DNA from: Pseudomonadota bacterium
Lineage (GTDB): Bacteria > Pseudomonadota > Alphaproteobacteria > Rhizobiales > Beijerinckiaceae
Length of the DNA: 20,375 nucleotides
Direction of reading: 5' to 3'
Assembly (NCBI GenBank): GCA_028876585.1
Contig: JAGWRL010000009.1
Location: 1-20,375 of the forward strand
Shown here: positions 7,305 to 14,901 of the stretch, in pieces
Layout of the letters: the number at the start of each line of letters is the position of its first letter
Position numbering within the stretch: position 1 is the stretch's first letter
Notes under the pieces: model-generated
What the model was told of the DNA's origin: nothing
The model's database searches: none
What the model saw: the letters and a program-made list of their open reading frames with translations, nothing else
Made by a program: the position numbers and the translations under genes

Positions 7305-8450
7305 TCACCTCCCCACCATCTCCCGCGCAATGATCAGCCGCATGATCTCGTTGGTCCCCTCCAGAATCCGGTGCACGCGCAGGTCGCGCACGATCTTCTC
7401 CACCCCGTAGTCGGCGAGATAGCCGTAGCCGCCGAACATCTGCAGCGCCCGGTCGGCGACATCGAAGCCGGTGTCGGTGGCGAAGCGCTTGGCCATCGCG
7501 CACAGCCGCGTCGCGTCCGCCGCCTTGGCGTCGAGCGCCGCCGCCGCGCGCCATAGCAGCGTGCGGGCGGCCTCCAGCTCGGTCGCCATGTCGGCGAGGC
7601 GGAATTGCAGCGCCTGGAACTCGTCGAGCCGTTTGCCGAACGCCTTGCGCTCCTTCATGTAGGCGAGCGCCTTGTCGAGCGCGGATTGCGCGCCGCCGAG
7701 CGAGCAGGCGCCGATGTTGAGCCGGCCGCCGTCGAGGCCGGCCATGGCGATGCGGAAGCCGATCCCCTCGTCGCCGAGCCGGTTGTCCGCCGGCACGCGG
7801 CAATCCTCAAAAATGACGGCGCGGGTCGGCTGCGCGTTCCAGCCCATCTTGCGTTCGTTGGCGCCGAATTTCAGCCCCGGCGTCCCGCCCTCGATCAGGA
7901 AGGTCGATATGCCGCGCGGGCCATCCTCGCCGGTGCGCGCCATCACGACGTAGAAGTCGTATTCGTTGCCGGCGCCGGAGATGAACTGCTTTTGCCCGTT
8001 GAGCACGTAAATGTCGCCCTGGCGGACGGCGCGGGTGCGCAAGGCCGCCGCGTCCGAGCCGGCGCCGGGCTCGGTCAGGCAATAGCTGGCGAGCCGCTCC
8101 ATCGACATCAGCCGCGGCAGGAATTTTTCGCGCTGCGCCGGCGACCCGAAGCGGTCGATCATCCAGGCGCACATGTTGTGGATCGAGATGAAGGCGGAGA
8201 CGGCGGGGCAGCCGGTGGCCAGCGCCTCAAAGATCAGCGCCGCGTCGAAACGGGTGAGGCCGGAGCCGCCGACATCCTCGCGCACATAGATCCCGCCCAG
8301 GCCCAGCGCGGCGGTCTCGCGGATCACGTCGACCGGAAAATGCTTCTTCTCGTCCCATTCGAGCGCGTGCGGGGCGATTTTGTCGCGGGCGAACGCCATC
8401 GCCATGTCGCGAATGGCGATCCGATCCTCGTTGAGCGCGAAATCCGACAT
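7305..8450 (-). CDS. Acyl-CoA dehydrogenase, isobutyryl-/short-branched-chain type
   Basis: The 381-residue product is an FAD-dependent acyl-CoA dehydrogenase that introduces a trans-2,3 double bond and passes electrons to ETF. Visible family features are the FAD/substrate motif YCLTEPGAGSD (123-133), a C-terminal DRALQMFGGYGY stretch, and RILEGTNEIMR, whose Glu (E364) is at the catalytic-base position of the MCAD/isobutyryl type. Length is normal. A longer frame begins at 8540, but the ATG at 8450 is preceded by GGGAGA at about five bases and fits the family N-terminus. Overall similarity (from memory) is closest to isobutyryl-CoA dehydrogenases of valine breakdown; substrate choice cannot be fixed by eye. 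The usual valine-pathway partners are not adjacent. The NUDIX gene is divergent from it. Confidence 0.92.
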   Translation of the reverse strand: MSDFALNEDRIAIRDMAMAFARDKIAPHALEWDEKKHFPVDVIRETAALGLGGIYVREDVGGSGLTRFDAALIFEALATGCPAVSAFISIHNMCAWMIDRFGSPAQREKFLPRLMSMERLASYCLTEPGAGSDAAALRTRAVRQGDIYVLNGQKQFISGAGNEYDFYVVMARTGEDGPRGISTFLIEGGTPGLKFGANERKMGWNAQPTRAVIFEDCRVPADNRLGDEGIGFRIAMAGLDGGRLNIGACSLGGAQSALDKALAYMKERKAFGKRLDEFQALQFRLADMATELEAARTLLWRAAAALDAKAADATRLCAMAKRFATDTGFDVADRALQMFGGYGYLADYGVEKIVRDLRVHRILEGTNEIMRLIIAREMVGR

Positions 8451-8478
8451 GCCCGTCTCCCATAGATCAGGTCTCCGG

Positions 8479-8484
8479 TATAAT
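8479..8484 (+). promoter_or_regulatory. Possible -10 box for the NUDIX gene
   Basis: TATAAT, a perfect -10 consensus and rare in this GC-rich DNA, lies in the 80-base divergent gap. No good -35 hexamer is found 16-18 bases upstream, where the sequence is also the ribosome site of the opposite gene. Confidence 0.35.
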
Positions 8485-8530
8485 CCCATGCGCGCCACAA
8501 AAACACCTGCCGCGGCGGCCGCGCGACGGC

Positions 8531-9136
8531 GTGCTTGCATCGCCGCAGCGAGCGATTAAACCAGCGGACGCGGCAAAATTTCGCCGATTCTCCCCTCGCC
8601 AACCCAGGACCCGAAGCCGCTTCGCATTGGAACCTTCGCTGGACGCCTCCCCCCCGCCGCCCGCCTCCGGCCTGCTGCAAGTCGCGGCGCTGCCGATCCG
8701 CTTCGCGCACGGCGAACTGCAAGTCCTGCTGATCACCTCGCGCGAGACCCGGCGCTGGGTGATCCCGAAGGGTTGGCCGATGAAGGGCAAGAAGAACTGG
8801 GCGGCGGCGGCGCAGGAGGCCAAGGAGGAGGCCGGCGTCCTCGGCAAGACGTTTAAGCGGCCGGTCGGCGAGTTCTTCTATTTCAAGGCGCGGGCCGGGC
8901 GTTTCGAACTGTGCCGGGTCGAAGTCTATGTGCTCAGCTACGATAAGCGGCTCGACGTTTATCGCGAGAAAGGCCAGCGCGAGGCGCGCTGGTTCACGCT
9001 CGAGGACGCGGCGGAGGCGGTGCAGGAGCCGGGCCTGACGGCGTTGCTGCGGGACGTCGATTTTTCCGCCTACTACAAACGGGCGAAGACGAAGCTGCCG
9101 GAGGAACGGCGGAAGAAGTCGCAGCGGATGGATTGA
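8531..9136 (+). CDS. NUDIX hydrolase
   Basis: The product is a small hydrolase of nucleoside diphosphates linked to another moiety; the substrate is not predictable. Using the GTG at 8531 (201 residues), the NUDIX box runs from G81 to V103 with exact family spacing: Gly, five residues, position 87, seven residues, then QEAKEEAGV. Two consensus positions differ: Glu is K87 and Arg is Q95. The metal-binding Glu cluster (E96, E99, E100) is kept. The PKGWPMKGKK lead-in resembles the alphaproteobacterial diphosphoinositol-polyphosphate-hydrolase-like group. The first 40-50 residues are Pro/Ser-rich with no family match, and no ATG is available, so a later start such as TTG 8627 is possible. The gene converges on guaD with a 22-base gap. 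Confidence 0.88.
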   Translation: MLASPQRAIKPADAAKFRRFSPRQPRTRSRFALEPSLDASPPPPASGLLQVAALPIRFAHGELQVLLITSRETRRWVIPKGWPMKGKKNWAAAAQEAKEEAGVLGKTFKRPVGEFFYFKARAGRFELCRVEVYVLSYDKRLDVYREKGQREARWFTLEDAAEAVQEPGLTALLRDVDFSAYYKRAKTKLPEERRKKSQRMD

Positions 9137-9158
9137 GCGCGCGTTTCCCAGACAGGCG

Positions 9159-10451
9159 CTAGCGCTTCGCCGGCTCACCCGCGATGTAGGTTTGCGCGAC
9201 CGCGCGGTCCTCGCCCATCGTCATCAGCACGAACAGTTCTTCGGCGAGATCGCCGTCCACCGCCTGCATCCGATGCGCCATCGCCGGCGTGGCGCGCGCG
9301 TCGAGCACGACGAGGTCGGCCTCGCGGCCCGGCTCCAGCCCGCCGATCTTGTCGTCGAGCCCGAGCGCGCGGGCGTTGCCGAGCGTCATTTGATAGAACG
9401 CCTGCATCGCGGGCCAGCTCTGCCGGCGCATCTGCAACACCTTGTAGGCCTCGTTGGCGGTTTGCAGCAGCGAATAGCTGGTGCCGCCGCCGATGTCGGT
9501 CGCCAGCGCGACCCGCACGCCGGCCGCGTCGAGCCCCGCCTCGTCGAACAGGCCGGAGCCGAGAAACAGGTTGGAGGTCGGACAGAACGCCGCCACGCCG
9601 CCTTTGTGCGCCAGCGCGGCGATCTCGCGCGCTTCCAAGTGCAGGCAATGGCCGAACACCGATTTCGGCCCGAGCAGCCCCGCCATTTCGTAGACGTCGA
9701 GATAATCGCGGGCATGCGGATAAAGCGATTTGGTCAAGGCGATTTCGTCGCCGTTTTCGCTGAGATGGGTCTGGATGTGCGCGTCGGGGAATTCGCGCGC
9801 CAAAGCGCCGGCCGCCGCCAGTTGCGCCTCGCTCGACGTGATCGCGAAGCGCGGCGTGATCGCGTAACCGAGCCGGCCGCGCCCATGCCATCGGGTCAGC
9901 AGCGCCTTGCTGTCGTCGTACCCGCGTTGCGGATCGTCGGTCAGCGCCGGCGGCGCGTTGCGGTCCATCATCACTTTGCCGGCGATCATGCGCGCGTTGC
10001 GCCGCTCGGCCTCGGCGAAGAACGCTTCCGCCGATTGTGGGTGCACCGTGCAATAGACCATCGCGGTGGTCGTGCCCTGCCGCGCCAACTCATCGAGAAA
10101 GAACCGGGCGACGATTTCGGCGTGCGCGGGATCGGCGAATTTCTGCTCCTCGACGAAAGTGTATTTTTGCAGCCATTCCAGCAGCCGCACGCCATAGGAG
10201 CCCACGACCCGGGTTTGCGGGTAATGGATATGCGCATCGATCAGGCCGGGCAGGATCAGCTTGGCGGCGTGATCGTCGATGCGCGCATCGGCCGGCGCGC
10301 GCGCCAGCACCTCGCGCGCTTCGCCCGCCTCGACGATCTTTCCCGCTTCGATCCGCAGCGCGCCGCGTTCGAAATAGACATGCGCCGCCGCGCCCGCGTG
10401 GCGCGGCGCGTCGCGGAACCACAGCAGGCGGCCCTTGACGATCCGCGTCAC
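9159..10451 (-). CDS. guaD: Guanine deaminase
   Basis: The enzyme hydrolyses guanine to xanthine and ammonia, feeding guanine into purine breakdown. It is a 430-residue amidohydrolase-superfamily protein. The metal site is complete: HIH at 74-76 within LIDAHIHYPQT, H229 in QTHLSEN, H268 in GHCLH, and D319 in ATDIGGGTS. The CPTSNLFLGSG segment (290-300) is typical of GuaD. The start is GTG 10451, whose bases overlap the TGA of the upstream gene (GTGA), implying translational coupling. The frame stays open upstream, but that extension lies in the wrong frame of puuE-uraD and is not coding. The stop codon sits inside the palindrome GCGCTAGCGC (9156-9165). Xanthine dehydrogenase, uricase and HIU hydrolase are not in the window. 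Confidence 0.95.
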   Translation of the reverse strand: MTRIVKGRLLWFRDAPRHAGAAAHVYFERGALRIEAGKIVEAGEAREVLARAPADARIDDHAAKLILPGLIDAHIHYPQTRVVGSYGVRLLEWLQKYTFVEEQKFADPAHAEIVARFFLDELARQGTTTAMVYCTVHPQSAEAFFAEAERRNARMIAGKVMMDRNAPPALTDDPQRGYDDSKALLTRWHGRGRLGYAITPRFAITSSEAQLAAAGALAREFPDAHIQTHLSENGDEIALTKSLYPHARDYLDVYEMAGLLGPKSVFGHCLHLEAREIAALAHKGGVAAFCPTSNLFLGSGLFDEAGLDAAGVRVALATDIGGGTSYSLLQTANEAYKVLQMRRQSWPAMQAFYQMTLGNARALGLDDKIGGLEPGREADLVVLDARATPAMAHRMQAVDGDLAEELFVLMTMGEDRAVAQTYIAGEPAKR

Positions 10452-11860
10452 GGCAGAATGTCCGCCAGCCGCAGCGCGGCGATGCGGTCGATTTCGGCGA
10501 GCGCGGTCGCCGTCTCCGCCGCCTTGTCGTGGTTCAAGCGCAAGTCGAAGGCGGACAGGATGTCGGCCTTGGTCTTGCCCTTGATCGCCATGATGAAGGG
10601 AAAGCCGAATTTCGCCTTGTAGGCGTCGTTGAGCGCGCCGAAACGGCTGGCCTCGTCGTCGCTGAGATGGTCGAGGCCGGCGCTCGCCTGCTCCTTGGTG
10701 GAATCCGCGGTCAGGCGCTTGGCCCGCGCCAGCCGGCCCGCGAGATCGGGATGGGCCTCGATCAGCGCCATTTTCTGCGCCGGCGATCCCGCGGCGACGG
10801 CGCCCGCCATGACGGCGGCGAGCCCTGCGGCGGAATCCGCCTGCGCGCCGAGGCCGCGATCGAACGCGGCCTCCGCGACCCAGCGCGAATGTTCGTAGAC
10901 GCCGCCGAACCTCTCGACGAACAAAGTTCGCGTCAGTTGCGAGGGCTTCCAGCCGCCGGGCGGGGCGTGTCGGGCGATCCAGTGACGCGCGATGTCGAGC
11001 CTTGTGGCGACCCAGACCTTGTCGTGCGAGCGGACGTAATCGAGGAAGCGCGCGAGCGAGGCCGCGCGCCCCGGCCGCCCGACCAGCCGGCAATGCAGCC
11101 CGATCGACAGCATTTTCGGCGCGGTTTCGCCCTCGGCGTAAAGCACGTCGAAGGCGTCTTTGAGATAAGCGTAGAATTGATCGCCGGAGTTGAAACCCTG
11201 CGGCGTCGCGAATCGCATGTCGTTGGAATCGAGCGTATAGGGAACGATGAGCTGCGGCCCGCGCGGGCCTTCGATATAATAGGGCAAATCGTCGGCGTAG
11301 GTGTCGGCGCAATAGAGGAAGCCGCCCTCCTCGCACCCCAGCGGAATGGTGTTGATCGAGGAGCGGCCTTGATAGAGGCCGAGCGGCCGCGCGCCGGCGA
11401 CCTCGGTGTGAATACGGATCGCCTCGGCCAGATGCTGGCGTTCGACCTCCTTGGGCGTGTCGCGATAGTCGACCCATTTGTAGCCGTGGGTGGCGATCTC
11501 CCAGCCCGCCTCGTTCATGGCGTCGACCGCCGGCTTGTTGCGCGCCATCGCGGTCGCCACGGCGTAGACCGTCACCGGCAATTCGCGGTCGATGAACATG
11601 CGATGCAGCCGCCAGAACCCGGCGCGCGAGCCGTATTCGTAGATCGATTCCATGTTCATGTGGCGCATGCCCGGCCACGGCGCGGCGCCGACGATCTCCG
11701 ACAGGAACGCCTCCGAGGCGGCGTCGCCATGCAGGATGTTGTTCTCGCCGCCCTCTTCGTAATTGATGACGAATTGCAGCGCGACGCGGGCGCCGCCGGG
11801 CCAATCCGCGAAAGGCGGCGTGCGGCCATAGCCGATCATGTCGCGCGGATAGTCAGTCAT
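10448..11860 (-). CDS. Fused allantoinase (PuuE type) and OHCU decarboxylase (UraD)
   Basis: The 470-residue protein joins two late uric-acid-degradation steps. Residues 1 to about 300 are a polysaccharide-deacetylase-fold allantoinase of the PuuE type (allantoin to allantoate), starting with DMIGYGRTPPFADWPGGARVALQFVINYEEG and including HGYKWVDYR. Residues about 305-470 are UraD (OHCU to S-allantoin), with the catalytic HPDL (370-373), the LTxxSTxEQxxAGL motif (383-396) and KFGFPFIMAIKGK (417-429). UraD acts before PuuE in the pathway although it is the C-terminal half. ATG 11860 is chosen over TTG 11878 because GGGAGA at 11871-11876 lies ten bases upstream. The stop overlaps the guaD start. 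Such fusions are known in proteobacteria. Confidence 0.95.
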   Translation of the reverse strand: MTDYPRDMIGYGRTPPFADWPGGARVALQFVINYEEGGENNILHGDAASEAFLSEIVGAAPWPGMRHMNMESIYEYGSRAGFWRLHRMFIDRELPVTVYAVATAMARNKPAVDAMNEAGWEIATHGYKWVDYRDTPKEVERQHLAEAIRIHTEVAGARPLGLYQGRSSINTIPLGCEEGGFLYCADTYADDLPYYIEGPRGPQLIVPYTLDSNDMRFATPQGFNSGDQFYAYLKDAFDVLYAEGETAPKMLSIGLHCRLVGRPGRAASLARFLDYVRSHDKVWVATRLDIARHWIARHAPPGGWKPSQLTRTLFVERFGGVYEHSRWVAEAAFDRGLGAQADSAAGLAAVMAGAVAAGSPAQKMALIEAHPDLAGRLARAKRLTADSTKEQASAGLDHLSDDEASRFGALNDAYKAKFGFPFIMAIKGKTKADILSAFDLRLNHDKAAETATALAEIDRIAALRLADILP

Positions 11861-11906
11861 CGCCAGAAAATCTCCCAAGCCCCGTTCCCGGGCAGATTAG
11901 CGCGCC

Positions 11907-11947
11907 GGAGCGGTTTGCTCCAAATCGGCAATTGCGCGACAAGCGCA
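11907..11947. other. Two small hairpins in the divergent puuE-uraD/crotonase promoter region
   Basis: GGAGC-GGTTT-GCTCC (11907-11921) and TGCGC-GACAA-GCGCA (11933-11947) are perfect 5-bp stems with 5-base loops, 11 bases apart, in the 112-base gap between divergent genes. Equal size and close spacing could mean protein-binding half-site pairs, but 5-bp palindromes occur often by chance. Confidence 0.25.
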
Positions 11948-11972
11948 CGCCACGCGATCGGGAGTCGTCTTC

Positions 11973-12743
11973 ATGTCCGTCCTTCGCCTTGTCGTCGAAG
12001 CCCCGCTCGCGCGCCTGGTGCTGGACCGGCCGGAGCGGCGCAACGCGATGTCGGCGGCGATGTGGCGCGGCCTGGGGGACCTGTGCGGCGAGATCGAGAG
12101 CCGGTCGGAGATCGAGGCGGTGATCGTCGAGGGCGTCGGCGGCCATTTTTGCTCCGGCGCCGACATCGCCGAATTCGACCAGGTGTTCGCCGATCTCGAC
12201 GCCGCCCGCGCCTATCTCGGGGCGATCGAGCGGGGGCTTGAGGCGCTGGCGCGGCTGGATCGGCCGAGCATCGCCAAAATCGAGGGTTCGGCGGTCGGCG
12301 GCGGCCTGGCGCTGGCGCTCGCCTGCGATCTGCGCTTCGCGGCCGAGGACGCGCATCTCGCCATTCCCCCGGCCAAACTGGGGCTGCTCTACGGGCCGGT
12401 GGAGACGCGGCTGCTGGTCGAGACGATCGGCGCCGCGGCCGCCAGGGACCTGTTGTTCAGCGCCCGGCGGGTGGATGCGGACGAGGCGCTGCGGCTCGGC
12501 CTGATCCACCGCCGGCTCGCGGCCAGCGAGCTTGGCGCGGCGGTCGAAGCGCAGGCGCGCGACTGGACAAAGCTCAGCGCCGGCTCGATCCGCGGCGCGA
12601 AAAAGGCGGTCCGCGCCGTGCTCGACGCCAATATCGGCGAATTGCGCGCGCTGGTCGAAACGGCGGCGATGGGCGCGGATTTCCGCGAGGGGCGCGCCGC
12701 CTTCGCGGCCAAGCGGGCGCCGCAATTCGGTCGGCGAGGCTAA
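11973..12743 (+). CDS. Enoyl-CoA hydratase/isomerase (crotonase) family protein
   Basis: The 256-residue protein has the crotonase fold. The oxyanion-hole segments are visible: HFCSGADIAEF (58-68) and GSAVGGGLALA (105-115). In hydratases two Glu residues add water; here the equivalents appear to be A113 (in GGGLALA rather than GGGCELA) and P133 (in IPPAKLG rather than QPEILLG). A classic 2-enoyl-CoA hydratase reaction is therefore doubtful, and an isomerase, hydrolase or other crotonase reaction is as likely. The ATG at 11973 has GGGAG eight bases upstream. The cls start follows the stop almost immediately, so the genes are probably co-transcribed, although no metabolic link is obvious. Confidence 0.9.
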   Translation: MSVLRLVVEAPLARLVLDRPERRNAMSAAMWRGLGDLCGEIESRSEIEAVIVEGVGGHFCSGADIAEFDQVFADLDAARAYLGAIERGLEALARLDRPSIAKIEGSAVGGGLALALACDLRFAAEDAHLAIPPAKLGLLYGPVETRLLVETIGAAAARDLLFSARRVDADEALRLGLIHRRLAASELGAAVEAQARDWTKLSAGSIRGAKKAVRAVLDANIGELRALVETAAMGADFREGRAAFAAKRAPQFGRRG

Positions 12744-12744
12744 A

Positions 12745-14157
12745 TTGCAGCTTATCTCCTTCAGTCCGACGTCGACCCAGGAAATGCTGGTCTTGTTCGC
12801 CCATGTCAGCGCGGCGGGGCTGGTGACGGTTCACACCTTGCTGCGCAAGCGCGACGTGCCGGCGGCGATCGGCTGGATCGGCATGGCCTGGCTCGCGCCG
12901 GCGCTCGGGGCGCTGCTCTATTTCGCTTTCGGCATCAACCGCGTGCGCCGCCGCGCGCGCCGCTTGATGCGCACCGATCTGCCGCCCGCCTACGCCGGCC
13001 ACGACAACGCGGCCGACGATTCCCTCACCGATCTTGAAACCGCCGTCGGCGCGGTGACGCGCCGGCCCCCGACAGCGGGCCGGGTCGCCGCCCATCTCTT
13101 CTGCGGCGACGCCGCCTATCCCGAGATGCTGGCCGCGATCGCCGCCGCCAAGCAAAGCGTGCGGCTCGCCACCTATATTTTCCGCGCCGACGAGGTCGGG
13201 GAGACTTTCATCGCTGCGCTGGCCGCCGCCCAGCGTCGCGGCGTCAAGGTGAACGTGCTGATCGACGGTTTCGGCGGCGGCTTCCTGGCCTCGCCCGCCT
13301 ATCGGCGGCTGCACCAGGAGGGCGTCGAGGCGGCGCGGTTCCTGCATTCCTTCCTGCCGTGGAAAATGGCGTTTCTCAACCTGCGGCTGCACAAGAAAAT
13401 CCTCGCCGTCGACGGCGAGGTCGCCTTCGTCGGCGGCCTCAACATCGCCGCCGAAAACGTGCTGGCGCGGCGGCCGCAGCATCCCGTCTGCGATCATCAT
13501 TTCAAGGTCCTTGGCCCGATCGTCAACGAAATCGAGCGCGAGTTCGACGAGGATTGGCAATTCGCCACCGGCAAGCGGTTGCTGCGCGCGGCCGCCGCGT
13601 CCGTGCCCGCCGACGCGGGCCTGTCGCGCGCGATCTCCTCCGGTCCGGATCAGGAGACCGACCATCTCGTGCTGGTGCTGCTGTGCGCCGTGAACGCCGC
13701 GCGCCGCACGATCCGCATCGCGACCCCCTATTTCCTGCCCGACGAGCAACTCGTCACCGCCTTGCGGCTGGCCGCGCTGCGCGGGGTGGCGGTCGACATC
13801 GTGCTGCCGGCCAACAACAACCATCCCTTCGTCGCCTGGGCGGCGCGCGCGCATGTGCGCCCTTTGATTGAATCGGGGTGCAGGATCTGGTTCAATCCGC
13901 CGCCGTTCGATCATTCCAAGCTGATGACCATCGACAGCCGCTGGTCCCTGATCGGCAGCGCCAACTGGGACGCGCGCAGCCTTCGGCTCAATTTCGAACT
14001 GACGGTCGAGTTTCGCGACGCCGCTTTGGCGAGCGAGATCGAGCGGGCGATCGACGCGCGGCGTGGCGTGAGGTTGACCCTGAGCGATCTGGACAGCCGC
14101 AATATTGTTATCAAACTGCGCGACGCGGCGATTCGGCTCGCCATGCCGTATATCTGA
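12745..14157 (+). CDS. cls: Cardiolipin synthase-like phospholipase D family protein
   Basis: The product resembles bacterial cardiolipin synthase, which condenses two phosphatidylglycerols to cardiolipin and glycerol at the inner membrane. Two hydrophobic N-terminal segments (about 14-34 and 40-62) are followed by two PLD domains. Both HxKxxxxD motifs are present: LHKKILAVDG with H216, and DHSKLMTID with H390, the second followed by GSANWD. The start is ambiguous: TTG 12745 (470 residues) has GAGG five bases upstream and lies one base after the crotonase stop, while ATG 12784 (457 residues) has AGGA only two bases away. Either keeps both membrane helices. An EEP-family gene follows after 15 bases. 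Confidence 0.92.
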   Translation: MQLISFSPTSTQEMLVLFAHVSAAGLVTVHTLLRKRDVPAAIGWIGMAWLAPALGALLYFAFGINRVRRRARRLMRTDLPPAYAGHDNAADDSLTDLETAVGAVTRRPPTAGRVAAHLFCGDAAYPEMLAAIAAAKQSVRLATYIFRADEVGETFIAALAAAQRRGVKVNVLIDGFGGGFLASPAYRRLHQEGVEAARFLHSFLPWKMAFLNLRLHKKILAVDGEVAFVGGLNIAAENVLARRPQHPVCDHHFKVLGPIVNEIEREFDEDWQFATGKRLLRAAAASVPADAGLSRAISSGPDQETDHLVLVLLCAVNAARRTIRIATPYFLPDEQLVTALRLAALRGVAVDIVLPANNNHPFVAWAARAHVRPLIESGCRIWFNPPPFDHSKLMTIDSRWSLIGSANWDARSLRLNFELTVEFRDAALASEIERAIDARRGVRLTLSDLDSRNIVIKLRDAAIRLAMPYI

Positions 14158-14172
14158 AAGCCAGCCTGCGCC

Positions 14173-14901
14173 ATGAAGGTCGCTTCCTACAATATTCACA
14201 AGTGCCGCGGAACCGATGGCCTGACCCGGCCGCAGCGCATCCTCGAAGTCGTCAAGGAACTCGACGCCGACCTGATCGCGTTGCAGGAGGTCGACAAACG
14301 TTTCGGCCGCAAGGACGGCCTGCTCGACCCGGAGGCGATCCGCCGCGAAACCGGCATGCGCCTGCTGGTGCAATCCGATCTGCCGCAGGGCCACGGCTGG
14401 CACGGCAACGCCCTGCTGGTGCGCGCCGAACCCAAATCCTACCGCCGGTTGCGGCTGCGCTTGCCGGGGTTCGAGCCGCGCGGCGCGATCGTCGCCGAAC
14501 TGGATTTCGGCGAGGGCGAGTTTCGCGTGATCGCCGCCCATCTCGGGCTGTTGCGCCAATCGCGCCTCGATCAGGCGAGCGCACTGTTGAAAGCGCACCG
14601 CGAGATGGAGCCGATGCCGACCATCCTGATGGGCGATTTCAACGAATGGCGGCGGCGGCGGCGCTCCTCGCTGTCGGTGCTCGAGCCGATTTTCGGCGGC
14701 GACGTTCCGCCGCTGAGCTTCCCGTCGCGGCGGCCGATTTTCGCACTCGATCGCATTTTGGGCTGGCCGAACGGGCTGATCGTCGATCTCGCTGTGCACG
14801 CCTCGCCGCTCGCTCGCGTGGCGTCGGACCACCTGCCGCTGACCGGGCGGGTGCAGTTCGCCGCGCGTCAGGCGACGCCGTCCCTGATCCTGACGAAATA
14901 A
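14173..14901 (+). CDS. Endonuclease/exonuclease/phosphatase family protein
   Basis: The 242-residue protein shows the full metal-dependent phosphodiesterase set: SYNIHKC (5-11), LQEVD, AAHLGLLRQSR, GDFNEW (154-159) and SDHLPL (218-223). These correspond to the Asn, Glu, His, Asp-Asn and Asp-His residues of the DNase I/exonuclease III fold. Members cleave DNA, phospholipids or phosphoinositides. The short length without extra domains and the position 15 bases behind a cardiolipin synthase gene hint at a lipid-related role, which is inference. There is no signal peptide. The 3' end overlaps the end of the opposite-strand kinase pseudogene by 34 bases. Confidence 0.9.
   Translation: MKVASYNIHKCRGTDGLTRPQRILEVVKELDADLIALQEVDKRFGRKDGLLDPEAIRRETGMRLLVQSDLPQGHGWHGNALLVRAEPKSYRRLRLRLPGFEPRGAIVAELDFGEGEFRVIAAHLGLLRQSRLDQASALLKAHREMEPMPTILMGDFNEWRRRRRSSLSVLEPIFGGDVPPLSFPSRRPIFALDRILGWPNGLIVDLAVHASPLARVASDHLPLTGRVQFAARQATPSLILTK

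Noticed and set aside
7605..8465. 286-codon plus-strand frame opposite the acyl-CoA dehydrogenase
   Set aside because: It is a shadow of the conserved dehydrogenase gene, with no family features.
9159..11804. Single 881-codon minus-strand frame suggesting a giant fused protein
   Set aside because: Only the part from GTG 10451 is guanine deaminase. The upstream half is an Arg-rich wrong-frame reading of puuE-uraD, whose true frame has clear domains.
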